The notes beneath the pieces were generated by a model. It had not been told where the DNA came from and made no database searches. It was given only the letters and a program-made list of their open reading frames with translations. A stretch of 64,000 bases of DNA, taken from Bacteroidales bacterium KHT7. GTDB lineage: Bacteria > Bacteroidota > Bacteroidia > Bacteroidales > Bacteroidaceae. This document shows, in pieces, positions 26,912 through 35,555 of the stretch (its first letter is position 1; each line of letters starts with the position of its first letter). The position numbers and the translations under genes are program-made. The stretch covers positions 1-64,000 of the forward strand of contig FNBQ01000014.1 of the NCBI GenBank assembly GCA_900102385.1, read 5' to 3'.

Positions 26912-28900
26912 TTAAAATTTCAGTATCATAGCAGTCTGAGCAGGCACGCGGACTTTTCCGCCTAAACATGTTCCTATCTTGCCGCTCAGGTCTATTCTGT
27001 TCTCCATGGCAAGGATTGTGTATTCCTTGTTGTCGAGTTCGAGCTCGACGGTCTTCTTGTTGCTGTTCAATACAACGATGAGTTCTTCGGCCGAATCGCC
27101 GCCGGCGTGACCGGAAATCTTGTATGCTATAACATTCTTCTCGCCTACCGGAAGGAATGCAAGATGCTTGCGAACCTCATCGGCATTGCCAAGACGGAAG
27201 GCCGGATGCTCCTTGCGAAGCTGAATAAGTCCGCGGACATAGTCGAACGCTACCTTGTATTCTTTCTTCTGGTGCCACGGAATAGTATTTATGCTGTCGG
27301 GACTTTCGAACGAATTGTGAACGCCCTTCTTGTTGCGCATCATCTCGTCGCCGGCAAATATGAACGGTATGCCCTGACTTGTGAAAACCGCCGTCTGCGC
27401 CATGCAGAACAGAGAAATCTGTTCGTCGCGGCTTGCCTTCGGGGCAGTAGATTTTATGCGGTCGGCTATGCACATGTCGTCGTGACAACTTACATAACTA
27501 ATCATCTGCGTTGGCTGCAAAGCCCAAGGCACTTTTGAGTAGTTAACCTTCGAATAGTCAATCTGCGGATGCTCTATCGCGCCAACGATTCCGAACTTAA
27601 CGCTCTCTTCGTTGCCCGGCTCGCCTACCAGAAATGCGCCTTCCGCATCGTTCTGCCAGCCGCCGCGCAGTCCGTCGCGCATCTCATCGCCAAAGACCGA
27701 TATTCCGGGCATGAGATAGGCATTCGACTTCATGGCAAGCTTGGCATCGTCGTACAAAGGCGATGATGCCGCCCATCCTTCGCCGCCCACATAAATCGTA
27801 GGGTCTATCTCGTCGAGTGCCTTACGCACCTCGTTCATCGTCTCGATGTCGTGAATGCCCATCAGGTCGAAGCGGAATCCGTCGATATGATATTCCTCTG
27901 CCCAATGACGCACGCTCTCGATGATGAACTGGCGGTATGCAGGACGCTCGCTTGCTGTCTCGTTTCCGCAGCCCGAGCCGTTAGCCCATGTGCCGTCGGC
28001 ATTCTTTCGGTAGAAATATCCAGGAGCAGTAAGTTCGAGCGGACTGTTCGTTGTATTGTATGTGTGATTGTAAACCACGTCGAGAATCACTCTTATGCCA
28101 GCCTTGTGACAGGCCATAACCATCTGCTTGAACTCGCGCACGCGGGCCGTAGGGTCGGCAGTCGTAGTGGCATACGAGCCTTCGGGAACATTGTAGTTCA
28201 TAGGGTCGTAGCCCCAGTTGTACTGCGGAACGTCGGGCTTGCTCTCATCAACCGAGCCATAGTCGTACGACGGCAGTATCTGAATGTGCGTAACGCCCAG
28301 TTCCTTCAGATGCGAGAGGCCTGACGCGAGGCTGTCGCTCGTAACGGTATTCTCCTCGGTAAGGGCGAGGAACTTGCCGCTGTTCTTCATTCCCGACTCC
28401 GTATCCATAGAGAAATCGCGATGATGAAGTTCGTAGACAATCATGTCGGCGAACGATTTCATAGGCGGACGCTTGTCGCTCTCCCACCCTTCGGGGTTCG
28501 TCTCGCTCATGTCTGCCACATAGCCGCGCTTGCCGTTTGTCCCGACCATCTTAACAAAGATACCGGGCGAATGAAGGCGTTCTTCCTTGTCGCCCTGCAG
28601 CATCACTCTGAAGTCGTAGTAATAGCCGTGCCAGTTACCTTTCACGTCGGCCTGCCATGTGCCGTCGCTCATCTTGCGTAGTTTTACGACCTTGGGCTTG
28701 CATCCGGCCTCATCGTTCTTGTAGATGTAAACGCTCGCGCTCTTTGCCATTGGCGACCACACCGAAAAGTGGGTGGACTTTGGCGAATAGCACATCTCAT
28801 TGTCGAGTTGCGCAGGCACAGGCCATTGCTGATAGTCTTGCGCCACAGACGAGAGAGAAAGCCCGGCAAGCATACTGAGGAACATTATTTTTGTTTTCAT
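26912..28900 (-). CDS. pulA: type I pullulanase (GH13, alpha-1,6 debranching)
   Basis: A 662-residue enzyme with a signal peptide (MKTKIMFLSMLAGLSLSSVA-Q), an N-terminal CBM48-like domain (about 30-130) and a GH13 barrel. The type I pullulanase signature YNWGYDP is at 227-233. Catalytic regions are VILDVVYNHT, GFRFDLMG (nucleophile Asp345), YVGGEGWA (acid Glu374) and SYVSCHDDMC. It removes alpha-1,6 branches so that SusB and MalQ can use the linear chains. It follows malQ by 11 bp. Confidence 0.9.
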   Translation of the reverse strand: MKTKIMFLSMLAGLSLSSVAQDYQQWPVPAQLDNEMCYSPKSTHFSVWSPMAKSASVYIYKNDEAGCKPKVVKLRKMSDGTWQADVKGNWHGYYYDFRVMLQGDKEERLHSPGIFVKMVGTNGKRGYVADMSETNPEGWESDKRPPMKSFADMIVYELHHRDFSMDTESGMKNSGKFLALTEENTVTSDSLASGLSHLKELGVTHIQILPSYDYGSVDESKPDVPQYNWGYDPMNYNVPEGSYATTTADPTARVREFKQMVMACHKAGIRVILDVVYNHTYNTTNSPLELTAPGYFYRKNADGTWANGSGCGNETASERPAYRQFIIESVRHWAEEYHIDGFRFDLMGIHDIETMNEVRKALDEIDPTIYVGGEGWAASSPLYDDAKLAMKSNAYLMPGISVFGDEMRDGLRGGWQNDAEGAFLVGEPGNEESVKFGIVGAIEHPQIDYSKVNYSKVPWALQPTQMISYVSCHDDMCIADRIKSTAPKASRDEQISLFCMAQTAVFTSQGIPFIFAGDEMMRNKKGVHNSFESPDSINTIPWHQKKEYKVAFDYVRGLIQLRKEHPAFRLGNADEVRKHLAFLPVGEKNVIAYKISGHAGGDSAEELIVVLNSNKKTVELELDNKEYTILAMENRIDLSGKIGTCLGGKVRVPAQTAMILKF

Positions 28901-28911
28901 TATCAGAAAAT

Positions 28912-31596
28912 CTAATATCTGCCACTATTGTCAACCATACTTCTCACGCGCTCGTTAAATGCCTTCTGCTTCATCAGTTCCTCAACGCTCAGGTGCATAC
29001 GGTAACGCCAGTAATGCTTAGGATTTGCAGGAACGTTGATACGCTCGCTTGCCACATCTTCCTTGCGCAGATTCTCGTCGATGCTGAGCCAGTCTTGGAA
29101 CGACAGGATGCAGAGCATAGAAGGACATGCCAGATGCTGGGCCACAACCTCGTTGCAAATCTCGCCAGTAGCCTTCTTCGGAGCATCGCCACCGCGCATC
29201 AGAGCCTCGTGATAGTAGTTGTTGGTACGGTTGTAATCTTCTTCCCACCAGCCGCGCAGGGTGCTCATGTCGTGAGTTGATATTGTGCAGACTGAGCGGT
29301 AAGGATACTCGCCAAGATGTCCGTAGTTGTAGTTCGGATTCTTTGGCATAGTCTGAATTTCGAGGCTGAGGATGCGGAGGTCGTTCATCGTCCAAGGCAC
29401 ACAGTCGGGTACCATTCCCAAATCCTCGCCGCATACCAGCATACGCGTTGCCTCTGTCAGCATCGGAAGTTTCTTCATCGCCTCGCCATACCAGAACTGA
29501 TTGTGGCGGCGGTAGAAATAGTCGTTATACAATCGGTTGAAGGCATCTTTCTCGTGCCAAACAAGCGTCTGATACACAAAGTCGAGCTGTGCCGAGATGC
29601 GTGGATGATACAAATCCTTATTCTTATGGTCGCGAACAAACAACACGTTGCTAATCAGCGCATAGAGTCCGTCTCTTATCCAGATGCTCTTATCGTCGGT
29701 CTTGCCCTCGAAGGCTTTTTCTACCTTTCGCTGTGTGTCGTACTCATCGCGCATACAATACAAATCGTCGTGACTCGGCTTGATGTACTTTGCCTTTACT
29801 TCATCAACGTTTTCGCCAAATATTTTGTCGAGAATCCAGTCGGTAATGAAAGGCTTTGTCATGTAATCCTCGCGCCACCATAGTCCGTAACTCTCAATCT
29901 CCGAAACACTCATTGGCAGCGACGGAGAGAAATGTCCGAGCAGTCCGTGTACGGCATCGACCGGAATCTCCCAGATGCGGAAGAATCCGAGGATATGGTC
30001 AATACGGTAGGCATCGAAATACTCCGCCATCTTGCGGAATCGGCGCATCCACCACTTGCATCCGTCGGCAAGCATGGCGTCCCAGTTGTAGGTTGGGAAC
30101 CCCCAGTTCTGTCCGTTCACCGAGAAATCGTCTGGCGGAGCACCAGCCTGTCCGTTCATGTTGAAATATCGCGGTTCGGCCCAAGCCTCAACGCTGTTTC
30201 GGTTTATGCCGATAGGAATATCGCCCTTTATAATCACGCCGTTCTTGCGAGCGTATGATGCCGCCTCGCTAAGTTGCAGATGAAGGTGATACTGAATGAA
30301 ATAGTACTCGGCAATAGCCTTGTAGTCCTTGCCTCCTACGGCTGTGAGAGTCACGACTTCGGCTTTGTTGAACGTGCTGTATTCAGGCCACTGGCTGAAT
30401 ACTGGCGTCCCGAACTTATCCCGAAGGAAACTGAAAGCGGCATAAGGCACAAGCCAGTCGGCATTGTCGTTGAAGAACTTCTTGAAGCCTTTGGTTTTCA
30501 AGGTCTTCGCGCCGTCTTGCAGATAGATGAGGTGCAGATATTCGCGCTTGACTTTGTTTACAGCCTCATAATCAACCTGTTCAAGGTCGTTTAGTTTCTT
30601 CTGCTGAGCAACAAAATATGCCATCTTCTCCTTATCGTCGAGCACGCCTACCTTTACAAGATTGGCATACATTGGGTGAAACGCGTAGATGCTTATGCTG
30701 CTGTAAGGGTACGAATCAACCCATGTGTTCGTAATCGTTGTATCGTTTATCGGCAGAATCTGAAGCACTCTCTGATGCAGCGATGCCACCCAGTCTATCA
30801 GTTTCTTCAAATCGCCGAAATCGCCCACTCCAAAACTGCTTTCGGTACGGATTGAGAATATCGGAACAACCATTCCGGCTCCGCGCCATGCCGACATCTG
30901 AAGGTTAACCTCGCCGCCGTCAACAATACGGGTCTCTGTTCCGAACATCGCATATTCGTCTATGCTGTGGTTGAAGCCTTCTTCCCAGCATCCGAACGCG
31001 CCGTCGGTATATGCAGCAAACTTGTACTCGAAAGGGAAACTGAGTTTGTCGGCATCAAGCGCAACAGCCCACTCGTTTATGCCTGTGCAATGGAGCATCT
31101 GCGGCTTGTCGGTCTTCCACGCGCCCAGATGCTTCTGGTTGCAGAGCAGTCCGAGTTTTTGCCCTGCCCTTAGCTGAGGGGCTTTCACCTTTATTATAAG
31201 CGAATGTTTTGAATACTTAGGCTTTAACGCCTCTGCCTTGTGCGGCTGAATACACTCGGTAAATGCCGAACTGTACAGATAAGATTGCCACGGTATATCG
31301 CACCAGCGGTCGCTAAGTACATACACGCGCTTTGAATCATTGTCGAGAAGAAGGGTGCGTGTGTTTACCGCCCACTCTTTCCTTACCAACGCCGAATCCC
31401 GAAAAACTACATAATTATATTTAATGCTGCTGACATTGTCGCCAGCCTCATACTCCCGAACCCAATGCAATCCATCAACAGTATTGAGCCATGCTTCCTT
31501 ATTACATACCGAGCCGTCGGCCGATGTAATCTGCATCTGAACTCCAATAATCTCGCCCCATTGGGTGAAATACTCTATATTGAACTGTACTTTCAT
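28912..31596 (-). CDS. malQ: 4-alpha-glucanotransferase (GH77) with two N-terminal CBM20 domains
   Basis: An 894-residue enzyme without a signal peptide, so probably cytoplasmic, unlike its three operon partners. Two starch-binding CBM20-like domains (about 1-110 and 125-235) come before the GH77 barrel (from about 245: AGMVVPIFSIRTESSFGVGDFGDL). Active-site segments are YRIDHILGFFRIWEIP (nucleophile Asp), LVCGEDLGMVPDCV (acid Glu) and STHDMSTLRGWW. It disproportionates maltodextrins. The domain order is that of the large Bacteroidetes/plant DPE2-like form. It is the first gene of the operon. Confidence 0.9.
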   Translation of the reverse strand: MKVQFNIEYFTQWGEIIGVQMQITSADGSVCNKEAWLNTVDGLHWVREYEAGDNVSSIKYNYVVFRDSALVRKEWAVNTRTLLLDNDSKRVYVLSDRWCDIPWQSYLYSSAFTECIQPHKAEALKPKYSKHSLIIKVKAPQLRAGQKLGLLCNQKHLGAWKTDKPQMLHCTGINEWAVALDADKLSFPFEYKFAAYTDGAFGCWEEGFNHSIDEYAMFGTETRIVDGGEVNLQMSAWRGAGMVVPIFSIRTESSFGVGDFGDLKKLIDWVASLHQRVLQILPINDTTITNTWVDSYPYSSISIYAFHPMYANLVKVGVLDDKEKMAYFVAQQKKLNDLEQVDYEAVNKVKREYLHLIYLQDGAKTLKTKGFKKFFNDNADWLVPYAAFSFLRDKFGTPVFSQWPEYSTFNKAEVVTLTAVGGKDYKAIAEYYFIQYHLHLQLSEAASYARKNGVIIKGDIPIGINRNSVEAWAEPRYFNMNGQAGAPPDDFSVNGQNWGFPTYNWDAMLADGCKWWMRRFRKMAEYFDAYRIDHILGFFRIWEIPVDAVHGLLGHFSPSLPMSVSEIESYGLWWREDYMTKPFITDWILDKIFGENVDEVKAKYIKPSHDDLYCMRDEYDTQRKVEKAFEGKTDDKSIWIRDGLYALISNVLFVRDHKNKDLYHPRISAQLDFVYQTLVWHEKDAFNRLYNDYFYRRHNQFWYGEAMKKLPMLTEATRMLVCGEDLGMVPDCVPWTMNDLRILSLEIQTMPKNPNYNYGHLGEYPYRSVCTISTHDMSTLRGWWEEDYNRTNNYYHEALMRGGDAPKKATGEICNEVVAQHLACPSMLCILSFQDWLSIDENLRKEDVASERINVPANPKHYWRYRMHLSVEELMKQKAFNERVRSMVDNSGRY

Positions 31597-31630
31597 GGTT
31601 TAGAAAATAATGTTTTTATTAATTCCTCTC

Positions 31631-31663
31631 CAAAAATACGAAATAAGCCAACTATCACAATAA
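31631..31663 (-). promoter_or_regulatory. candidate promoter of the malQ-pulA-susB-susA operon
   Basis: On the minus strand TATTTTTG (31631-31638) is preceded by 19 bp and an ATTG, a degenerate -33 box. The leader to malQ is about 30 nt. Confidence 0.5.
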
Positions 31664-31684
31664 AAATTATTTACATTTATGGCA

Positions 31685-31717
31685 GAGAGTTGCGGAAACG
31701 ATTGCGGCACAACTCTC
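31685..31717. promoter_or_regulatory. inverted repeat upstream of the maltodextrin operon, possible operator
   Basis: GAGAGTTG (31685-31692) and CAACTCTC (31710-31717) are perfect 8-bp arms around a 17-bp spacer that itself holds a direct repeat TTGCGG (31690-31695 and 31702-31707), 12 bp apart. It lies about 25 bp upstream of the -33 position of the malQ promoter, a fitting place for an activator site. The rest of the 296-bp divergent gap holds only promoters. Confidence 0.4.
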
Positions 31718-31809
31718 ACATCTGTCCCTACAATCTTTGTCCGAGGTGCTCGCGACACATTTTTCACAAAAAAAATCCTAAAAAGTAATCTGTCGTGACA
31801 TTTTTTACT

Positions 31810-31817
31810 TATCTTTG
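31810..31817 (+). promoter_or_regulatory. candidate -7 box for the secreted protein at 31893
   Basis: TATCTTTG is a perfect TAnnTTTG match, 75 bp before the ATG. The -33 box is not clear. Confidence 0.45.
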
Positions 31818-31892
31818 CACCGAAATATTTTCTTAATGATAACTTTTTGATTTACAAATCAATTCAAAGTTTTAATAAAGAAATAGTTTAAT

Positions 31893-32663
31893 ATGAGGAA
31901 ATACATCGTAGCGGTTTTGCTGCTCGCTCATCTCACCATATCAAAGGCAAGCGAGAGAGAGGTACAGAACGACTCTATCCTGCGAGAGGGCAAGACGCTA
32001 TACAAATACGAAAAAGCAACATGGCTGGTTTCGGACTTGGCGTACAAGTCGAGCATCAAGAATGAGATAAGACATTCGCTCACCTATGCCCAGAACGATA
32101 CCATCGTCGTAATATATACCGACAAGGACAAGCAGCTCATCTACGAGGGAATGGTGAACAAGGATGGCAAACTGATAAAATCGGGAATGCGATTCAAACC
32201 GCTCACTCGCGAGGAGAGGCATCTGCTGGCGGTACGCAAGAATGCCATTGAGCAGATAAACAAGATGAACATCGTGAAAGCGCCCTCGGGCGGACAACTT
32301 AACATCGACATAATCCCGCACAACGGCGGCTATAAACTCTACGCTCTTTCGGGTACTCTTCAGGAGAACATCGTTCCGTTTGGCAACGACTACCTCTTTT
32401 ATATTGACTACAACGGAAACGTGATGAGTTGGCAGAAATTCCACAACGAATACAATCCGCTCACGCTTAACCAGAAGTCGCAACTCTCAATCCCGGCAGC
32501 ATCTTGCACCAACGACCCTTACATCACGGCAACGGACATCTGCACGTTCCAACTCTATGCCGACATGTATCCGCAACTGAAGTCGTTCGACGTGGAAACG
32601 ACGCAGGGACACAGTTTCCGGTTCGACCGCGAACAGAACAGAATAATGTATGTAAAGAAATAA
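31893..32663 (+). CDS. secreted hypothetical protein
   Basis: A 256-residue protein with a signal peptide (MRKYIVAVLLLAHLTISKAS). The mature protein has a basic helical middle (LTREERHLLAVRKNAIEQINK) and beta-rich C-terminal part with YLFYIDYNGNVMSWQKFHNEY and CTFQLYADMYPQLKSFDVE. I do not recognise a family. The gene is divergent from the maltodextrin operon and 37 bp upstream of mltG. Confidence 0.55.
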   Translation: MRKYIVAVLLLAHLTISKASEREVQNDSILREGKTLYKYEKATWLVSDLAYKSSIKNEIRHSLTYAQNDTIVVIYTDKDKQLIYEGMVNKDGKLIKSGMRFKPLTREERHLLAVRKNAIEQINKMNIVKAPSGGQLNIDIIPHNGGYKLYALSGTLQENIVPFGNDYLFYIDYNGNVMSWQKFHNEYNPLTLNQKSQLSIPAASCTNDPYITATDICTFQLYADMYPQLKSFDVETTQGHSFRFDREQNRIMYVKK

Positions 32664-32700
32664 CTTCACAGCAAGGAAAACAAAGAATAAAACAATAAAG

Positions 32701-33735
32701 ATGAACGCAAAAAGCAAAAAAATCTGTCTGTACACAGGCGGAACGACAGTCATTCTTATTGGCATAGTATACTTTCTGTTCTTCTTCGGAGCGTTCCGAC
32801 CAAAGCAGACGGCAAAACTATGCATCGATGCCGACGACACAACCGACTCGGTATATACAAAACTCGACAAGCAGGCTAACCCCGTTTGTATGCTCGGCTT
32901 CAAGACGCTGTGCGTGATATTCAACTATCCCGGACACGTTCACACCGGATGCTACGAGATTCCAAACGGAACAAGCACAATAAGGGTATTCAAGAAGTTG
33001 AGAAAGGGACAGCAGTCGCCCGTAAGCCTCACTATCCCAAGTGTGCGCACGCTCGATAATCTGGCAACCACGCTCTCTAAGAATCTGATGCTCAGCAAAG
33101 AGGAGATTATGGCTGCCGTAAGCAACAACAGCTATTGCAACTCGCTCGGCTACGACACAACAACAATCGCGTGCCTGTTTATCCCAAACACATACGAGGT
33201 TTACTGGAACATCTCGCTCGACGACTTCATGAAGCGAATGGTAAAGGAGAACAAGGCTTTCTGGACCGAAGAAAAGATTGCCAAGGCTGCCGAGGCTGGT
33301 CTAACTCCAAATCAGGCTTACACACTGGCTTCTATCGTAGACGAGGAGACGGCAAACAACGCCGAGAAGCCGATGATTGCAGGCTTGTACCTTAACAGAT
33401 TCCATCAGGAGATGCCGCTTCAGGCCGACCCTACAATTAAGTTTGCATGGCACGATTTCACGCTCACCCGAATATACGAGAAGTTGCTGAAGATTGACTC
33501 GCCATACAACACATACGTTAACAAGGGTCTGCCTCCGGGTCCGATACGTATTCCGAGCGTTGCCGGCATAAACGCGGTACTCAACCACGCAAAGCACAAC
33601 TTCATCTATATGTGTGCAAAAGAGGACCTCTCGGGTACTCACAACTTTGCCGTAACGTACGAGGAGCATCTTGCCAACGCCAAGAAATATACCGACGCAC
33701 TTAACGCACGAGGCATTGGCGAACACAAAAATTAG
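32701..33735 (+). CDS. mltG: endolytic peptidoglycan transglycosylase MltG
   Basis: A 344-residue protein with one N-terminal membrane helix (about 9-29), a LysM-like region and the YceG/MltG domain (about 105-335). It cuts nascent glycan strands in the periplasm and so sets chain ends. Family motifs are FIPNTYEVYWN, the catalytic segment LASIVDEETAN (211-217), MPLQADPTIKF, and YNTYVNKGLPPGPIRIPS. In E. coli the catalytic residue is the first acid of SIVEKET; here the aligned residue is Asp214 followed by Glu215-Glu216. The activity is expected to be kept. A strong terminator follows. Confidence 0.9.
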   Translation: MNAKSKKICLYTGGTTVILIGIVYFLFFFGAFRPKQTAKLCIDADDTTDSVYTKLDKQANPVCMLGFKTLCVIFNYPGHVHTGCYEIPNGTSTIRVFKKLRKGQQSPVSLTIPSVRTLDNLATTLSKNLMLSKEEIMAAVSNNSYCNSLGYDTTTIACLFIPNTYEVYWNISLDDFMKRMVKENKAFWTEEKIAKAAEAGLTPNQAYTLASIVDEETANNAEKPMIAGLYLNRFHQEMPLQADPTIKFAWHDFTLTRIYEKLLKIDSPYNTYVNKGLPPGPIRIPSVAGINAVLNHAKHNFIYMCAKEDLSGTHNFAVTYEEHLANAKKYTDALNARGIGEHKN

Positions 33736-33777
33736 AATTCTTACACAGAGTTTTTTTGACATAACAATGACATCGAT

Positions 33778-33814
33778 AAAAGGTATGGCACAACAGAGCC
33801 ATACCTTTTTTATT
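33778..33814 (+). terminator. intrinsic terminator of mltG
   Basis: AAAAGGTATGGC pairs with GCCATACCTTTTTT around ACAACAGA, followed by a T run. Confidence 0.9.
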
Positions 33815-34069
33815 TCACGACTAAGACTTCAACAAAAAGGCTTCTTGTTGTCCTCTTTTGTATTCAAAAAATGAACTTTTCAACAAAGGAATTCAGATTG
33901 AAAACAAGAGGCATAAAAGCAATATTTCAGAAAAGCACAAAATTACTGAATATGAAAACCTTAGATAACGGAAAAATCCAATAGAATAAAACAGTTTTTA
34001 ACTGATACAACAGTTCGGCATAAAATAAAAAAAAGTATTTTATTCACGAAATAATGACAAGCTAGTATG
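33815..34069. other. AT-rich gap before array 2, no gene seen
   Basis: About 250 bp of AT-rich sequence after the mltG terminator. No credible open frame, tRNA or repeat is seen before the 11-bp array begins at 34070. Confidence 0.5.
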
Positions 34070-34278
34070 GCTCACGTACGGCTTGCTTCCCCGAACCTTC
34101 CCCGTTGCTACCCCGTTCCTACTCCGTAGCTACAACGTACCTTGCCCGTACCTTCCGGCTTGCTATCCCTTTACCATCCCCTTACCACTCCGAACCCTGA
34201 ACGTATCCTCCAGCTTGCCAACCATTTACTATCCCCTTGCAACTCCCTTGCTTGCCTCTACCTTCCGCCTTACTTGAT
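34070..34278 (-). repeat. degenerate tandem array, 11-bp period (array 2)
   Basis: Nineteen units of exactly 11 bp in unbroken register from 34070 to 34278. On the minus strand the consensus is GGNAAGGTACG; examples are GGCAAGGTACG, TTGTAGCTACG, GAGTAGGAACG, GGGAAGGTTCG and GGGAAGCAAGC. The plus strand reads CGTACCTTGCC and so on. The minus-strand order AAGGTACGGGCAAGGTACG then TAGCTACGGAGTAGGAACG is shared with array 1, in opposite genome orientation. Short open frames across it are artefacts of the repeat. Confidence 0.95.
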
Positions 34279-34280
34279 AC

Positions 34281-34320
34281 CTTTTTTCAATTCTCAATTG
34301 CCCATTGTCAATTATAAAAA
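34281..34320 (-). repeat. AT-rich ATTGA-word element next to array 2
   Basis: On the minus strand this reads as ATTGACAATGGGCAATTGAG then AATTGAAAAAAGG, directly upstream of the array in the same orientation. It is the counterpart of the elements at 13164-13196 and 58923-58975. Confidence 0.4.
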
Positions 34321-34321
34321 G

Positions 34322-34349
34322 TCTGATATGCCGAACTCGCATAGTCAGA
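34322..34349 (-). terminator. hairpin with T-run on the minus strand
   Basis: TCTGATATGC and GCATAGTCAGA pair with one bulged base around CGAACTC; on the minus strand a TTTTTATAATT run follows, as in an intrinsic terminator. No minus-strand gene lies just upstream of it, so its role is unclear. The rest of 34350-34690 is AT-rich leader. Confidence 0.4.
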
Positions 34350-34642
34350 TATGACAAAAGCCAACTTATTGTTAAAATCATTCCAAAAACAGACAAGGCA
34401 AAAAAGACTTTTTTAAAGCACAAGACCAATTACAGACATTAGGATTTTTTTCAATCGCACCAATTTTCCATTTTTGCAAAAACATTCTTTTTGCAGTCAA
34501 AAGACCAACATAGTCCACAAACACAAGCCCTCAAAAGCAGAAAATGCCCAATGAAAAATGAAAAATCGGGGCTAAAAATGAGTAAAAATAAAAAAAACAT
34601 ATTTTTTTTGCCTTTTTGTTATTTTTTATAACGAAAAATATT

Positions 34643-34650
34643 TATATTTG
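34643..34650 (+). promoter_or_regulatory. candidate -7 box of the twin AraC-type genes
   Basis: TATATTTG, 42 bp before the ATG at 34693. A TTTG lies 24 bp upstream, wider than usual. Confidence 0.4.
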
Positions 34651-34692
34651 CAAAAAGTACTAGTATAACTTAATAGATATTAGAAAAACAAT

Positions 34693-35550
34693 ATGGCTAT
34701 TACAACTGCAGGATTAATAAAATCGTCAGATTCATTTCTTTTAAAGAAAATCAGAGCGCAAGATTTCGATGACACACCATTCAATACACAGAACATGTCG
34801 TTTCACCTTTGTGTTTCTGCCGAATTTGACATAGACGTAAACAATGTTACTTATCATTTGAAAAAGAACGATATGCTAATTTTGTTTCCAAAAGACACTA
34901 TCCGAATCTACAACAGCAAAGATGCGGTTGCCTTCGGCTTCTTCATCACCAAGGGATTCTCGGATATTGCCTTCAGGGGAGCAAGTATTCAGGCTAAGCA
35001 TATTCTCAGAAGCAACAGAGTTTACAAAAACGAGCTTGTAAACCTCAAGCGTCTGCTAAAGATGGCATTCCTCTACAAGAAGTGTGCCATGATTATGCCT
35101 GTAAAAAAGAGACGCACGATGCTTATTGGCAACCTCGTAAACACGGCTATCATCGCCATAGCCAACGACATTAGAAAGAACAACCACGAGAAACTGGAGA
35201 ACTTCCGCCGCGAAGAGACAAAGGTCAAAGGCTCGTCTATCATCGAGAAATTCATGTATCTCGTCGACATCCACTACAGAGAGGAGCATAAGGTGCAATT
35301 CTATGCAAAGAAACTGAAGATTACACCTAACTATCTCACTAATCTGTGCTCCGACTATACCGGAGAGTCGCCTAAGAGCATAATCGAGTCTAAGATTCTA
35401 AGTTCGCTGAAAAACGACCTCTTGCATTCCGACTACTCGCTGCAAGAGCTTGCCCAACTGTACCGATTCCCTGACGTTTCGTACATGGGACGCTTCTTCA
35501 AGCGCAACGCAGGCTGTACTCCAAATACATTCAGAACTTCAGTCAACTAA
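34693..35550 (+). CDS. AraC-type helix-turn-helix regulator (first of a tandem pair)
   Basis: A 285-residue regulator. The N-terminal half is a cupin-like sensing domain (FHLCVSAEFDIDVNNVTYHLKK region, beta-rich to about 105). The C-terminal AraC domain has VQFYAKKLKITPNYLTNLC as its first HTH and YSLQELAQLYRFPDVSYMGRFFKRNAGCTPNTFR as its second. The segment YRFPDVSYMGR replaces the common GF.d.syF.R.FKk. It is paralogous to the next gene, with the same length and motif spacing. The 5-bp gap between them indicates one operon with nth. Confidence 0.85.
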   Translation: MAITTAGLIKSSDSFLLKKIRAQDFDDTPFNTQNMSFHLCVSAEFDIDVNNVTYHLKKNDMLILFPKDTIRIYNSKDAVAFGFFITKGFSDIAFRGASIQAKHILRSNRVYKNELVNLKRLLKMAFLYKKCAMIMPVKKRRTMLIGNLVNTAIIAIANDIRKNNHEKLENFRREETKVKGSSIIEKFMYLVDIHYREEHKVQFYAKKLKITPNYLTNLCSDYTGESPKSIIESKILSSLKNDLLHSDYSLQELAQLYRFPDVSYMGRFFKRNAGCTPNTFRTSVN

Positions 35551-35555
35551 AGAAA

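Noticed and set aside
34083-34354. Overlapping short open frames rich in Pro, Leu and Ser
   Set aside because: They cross array 2 in its C/T-rich strand and reflect its composition and 11-bp period, not a protein gene.
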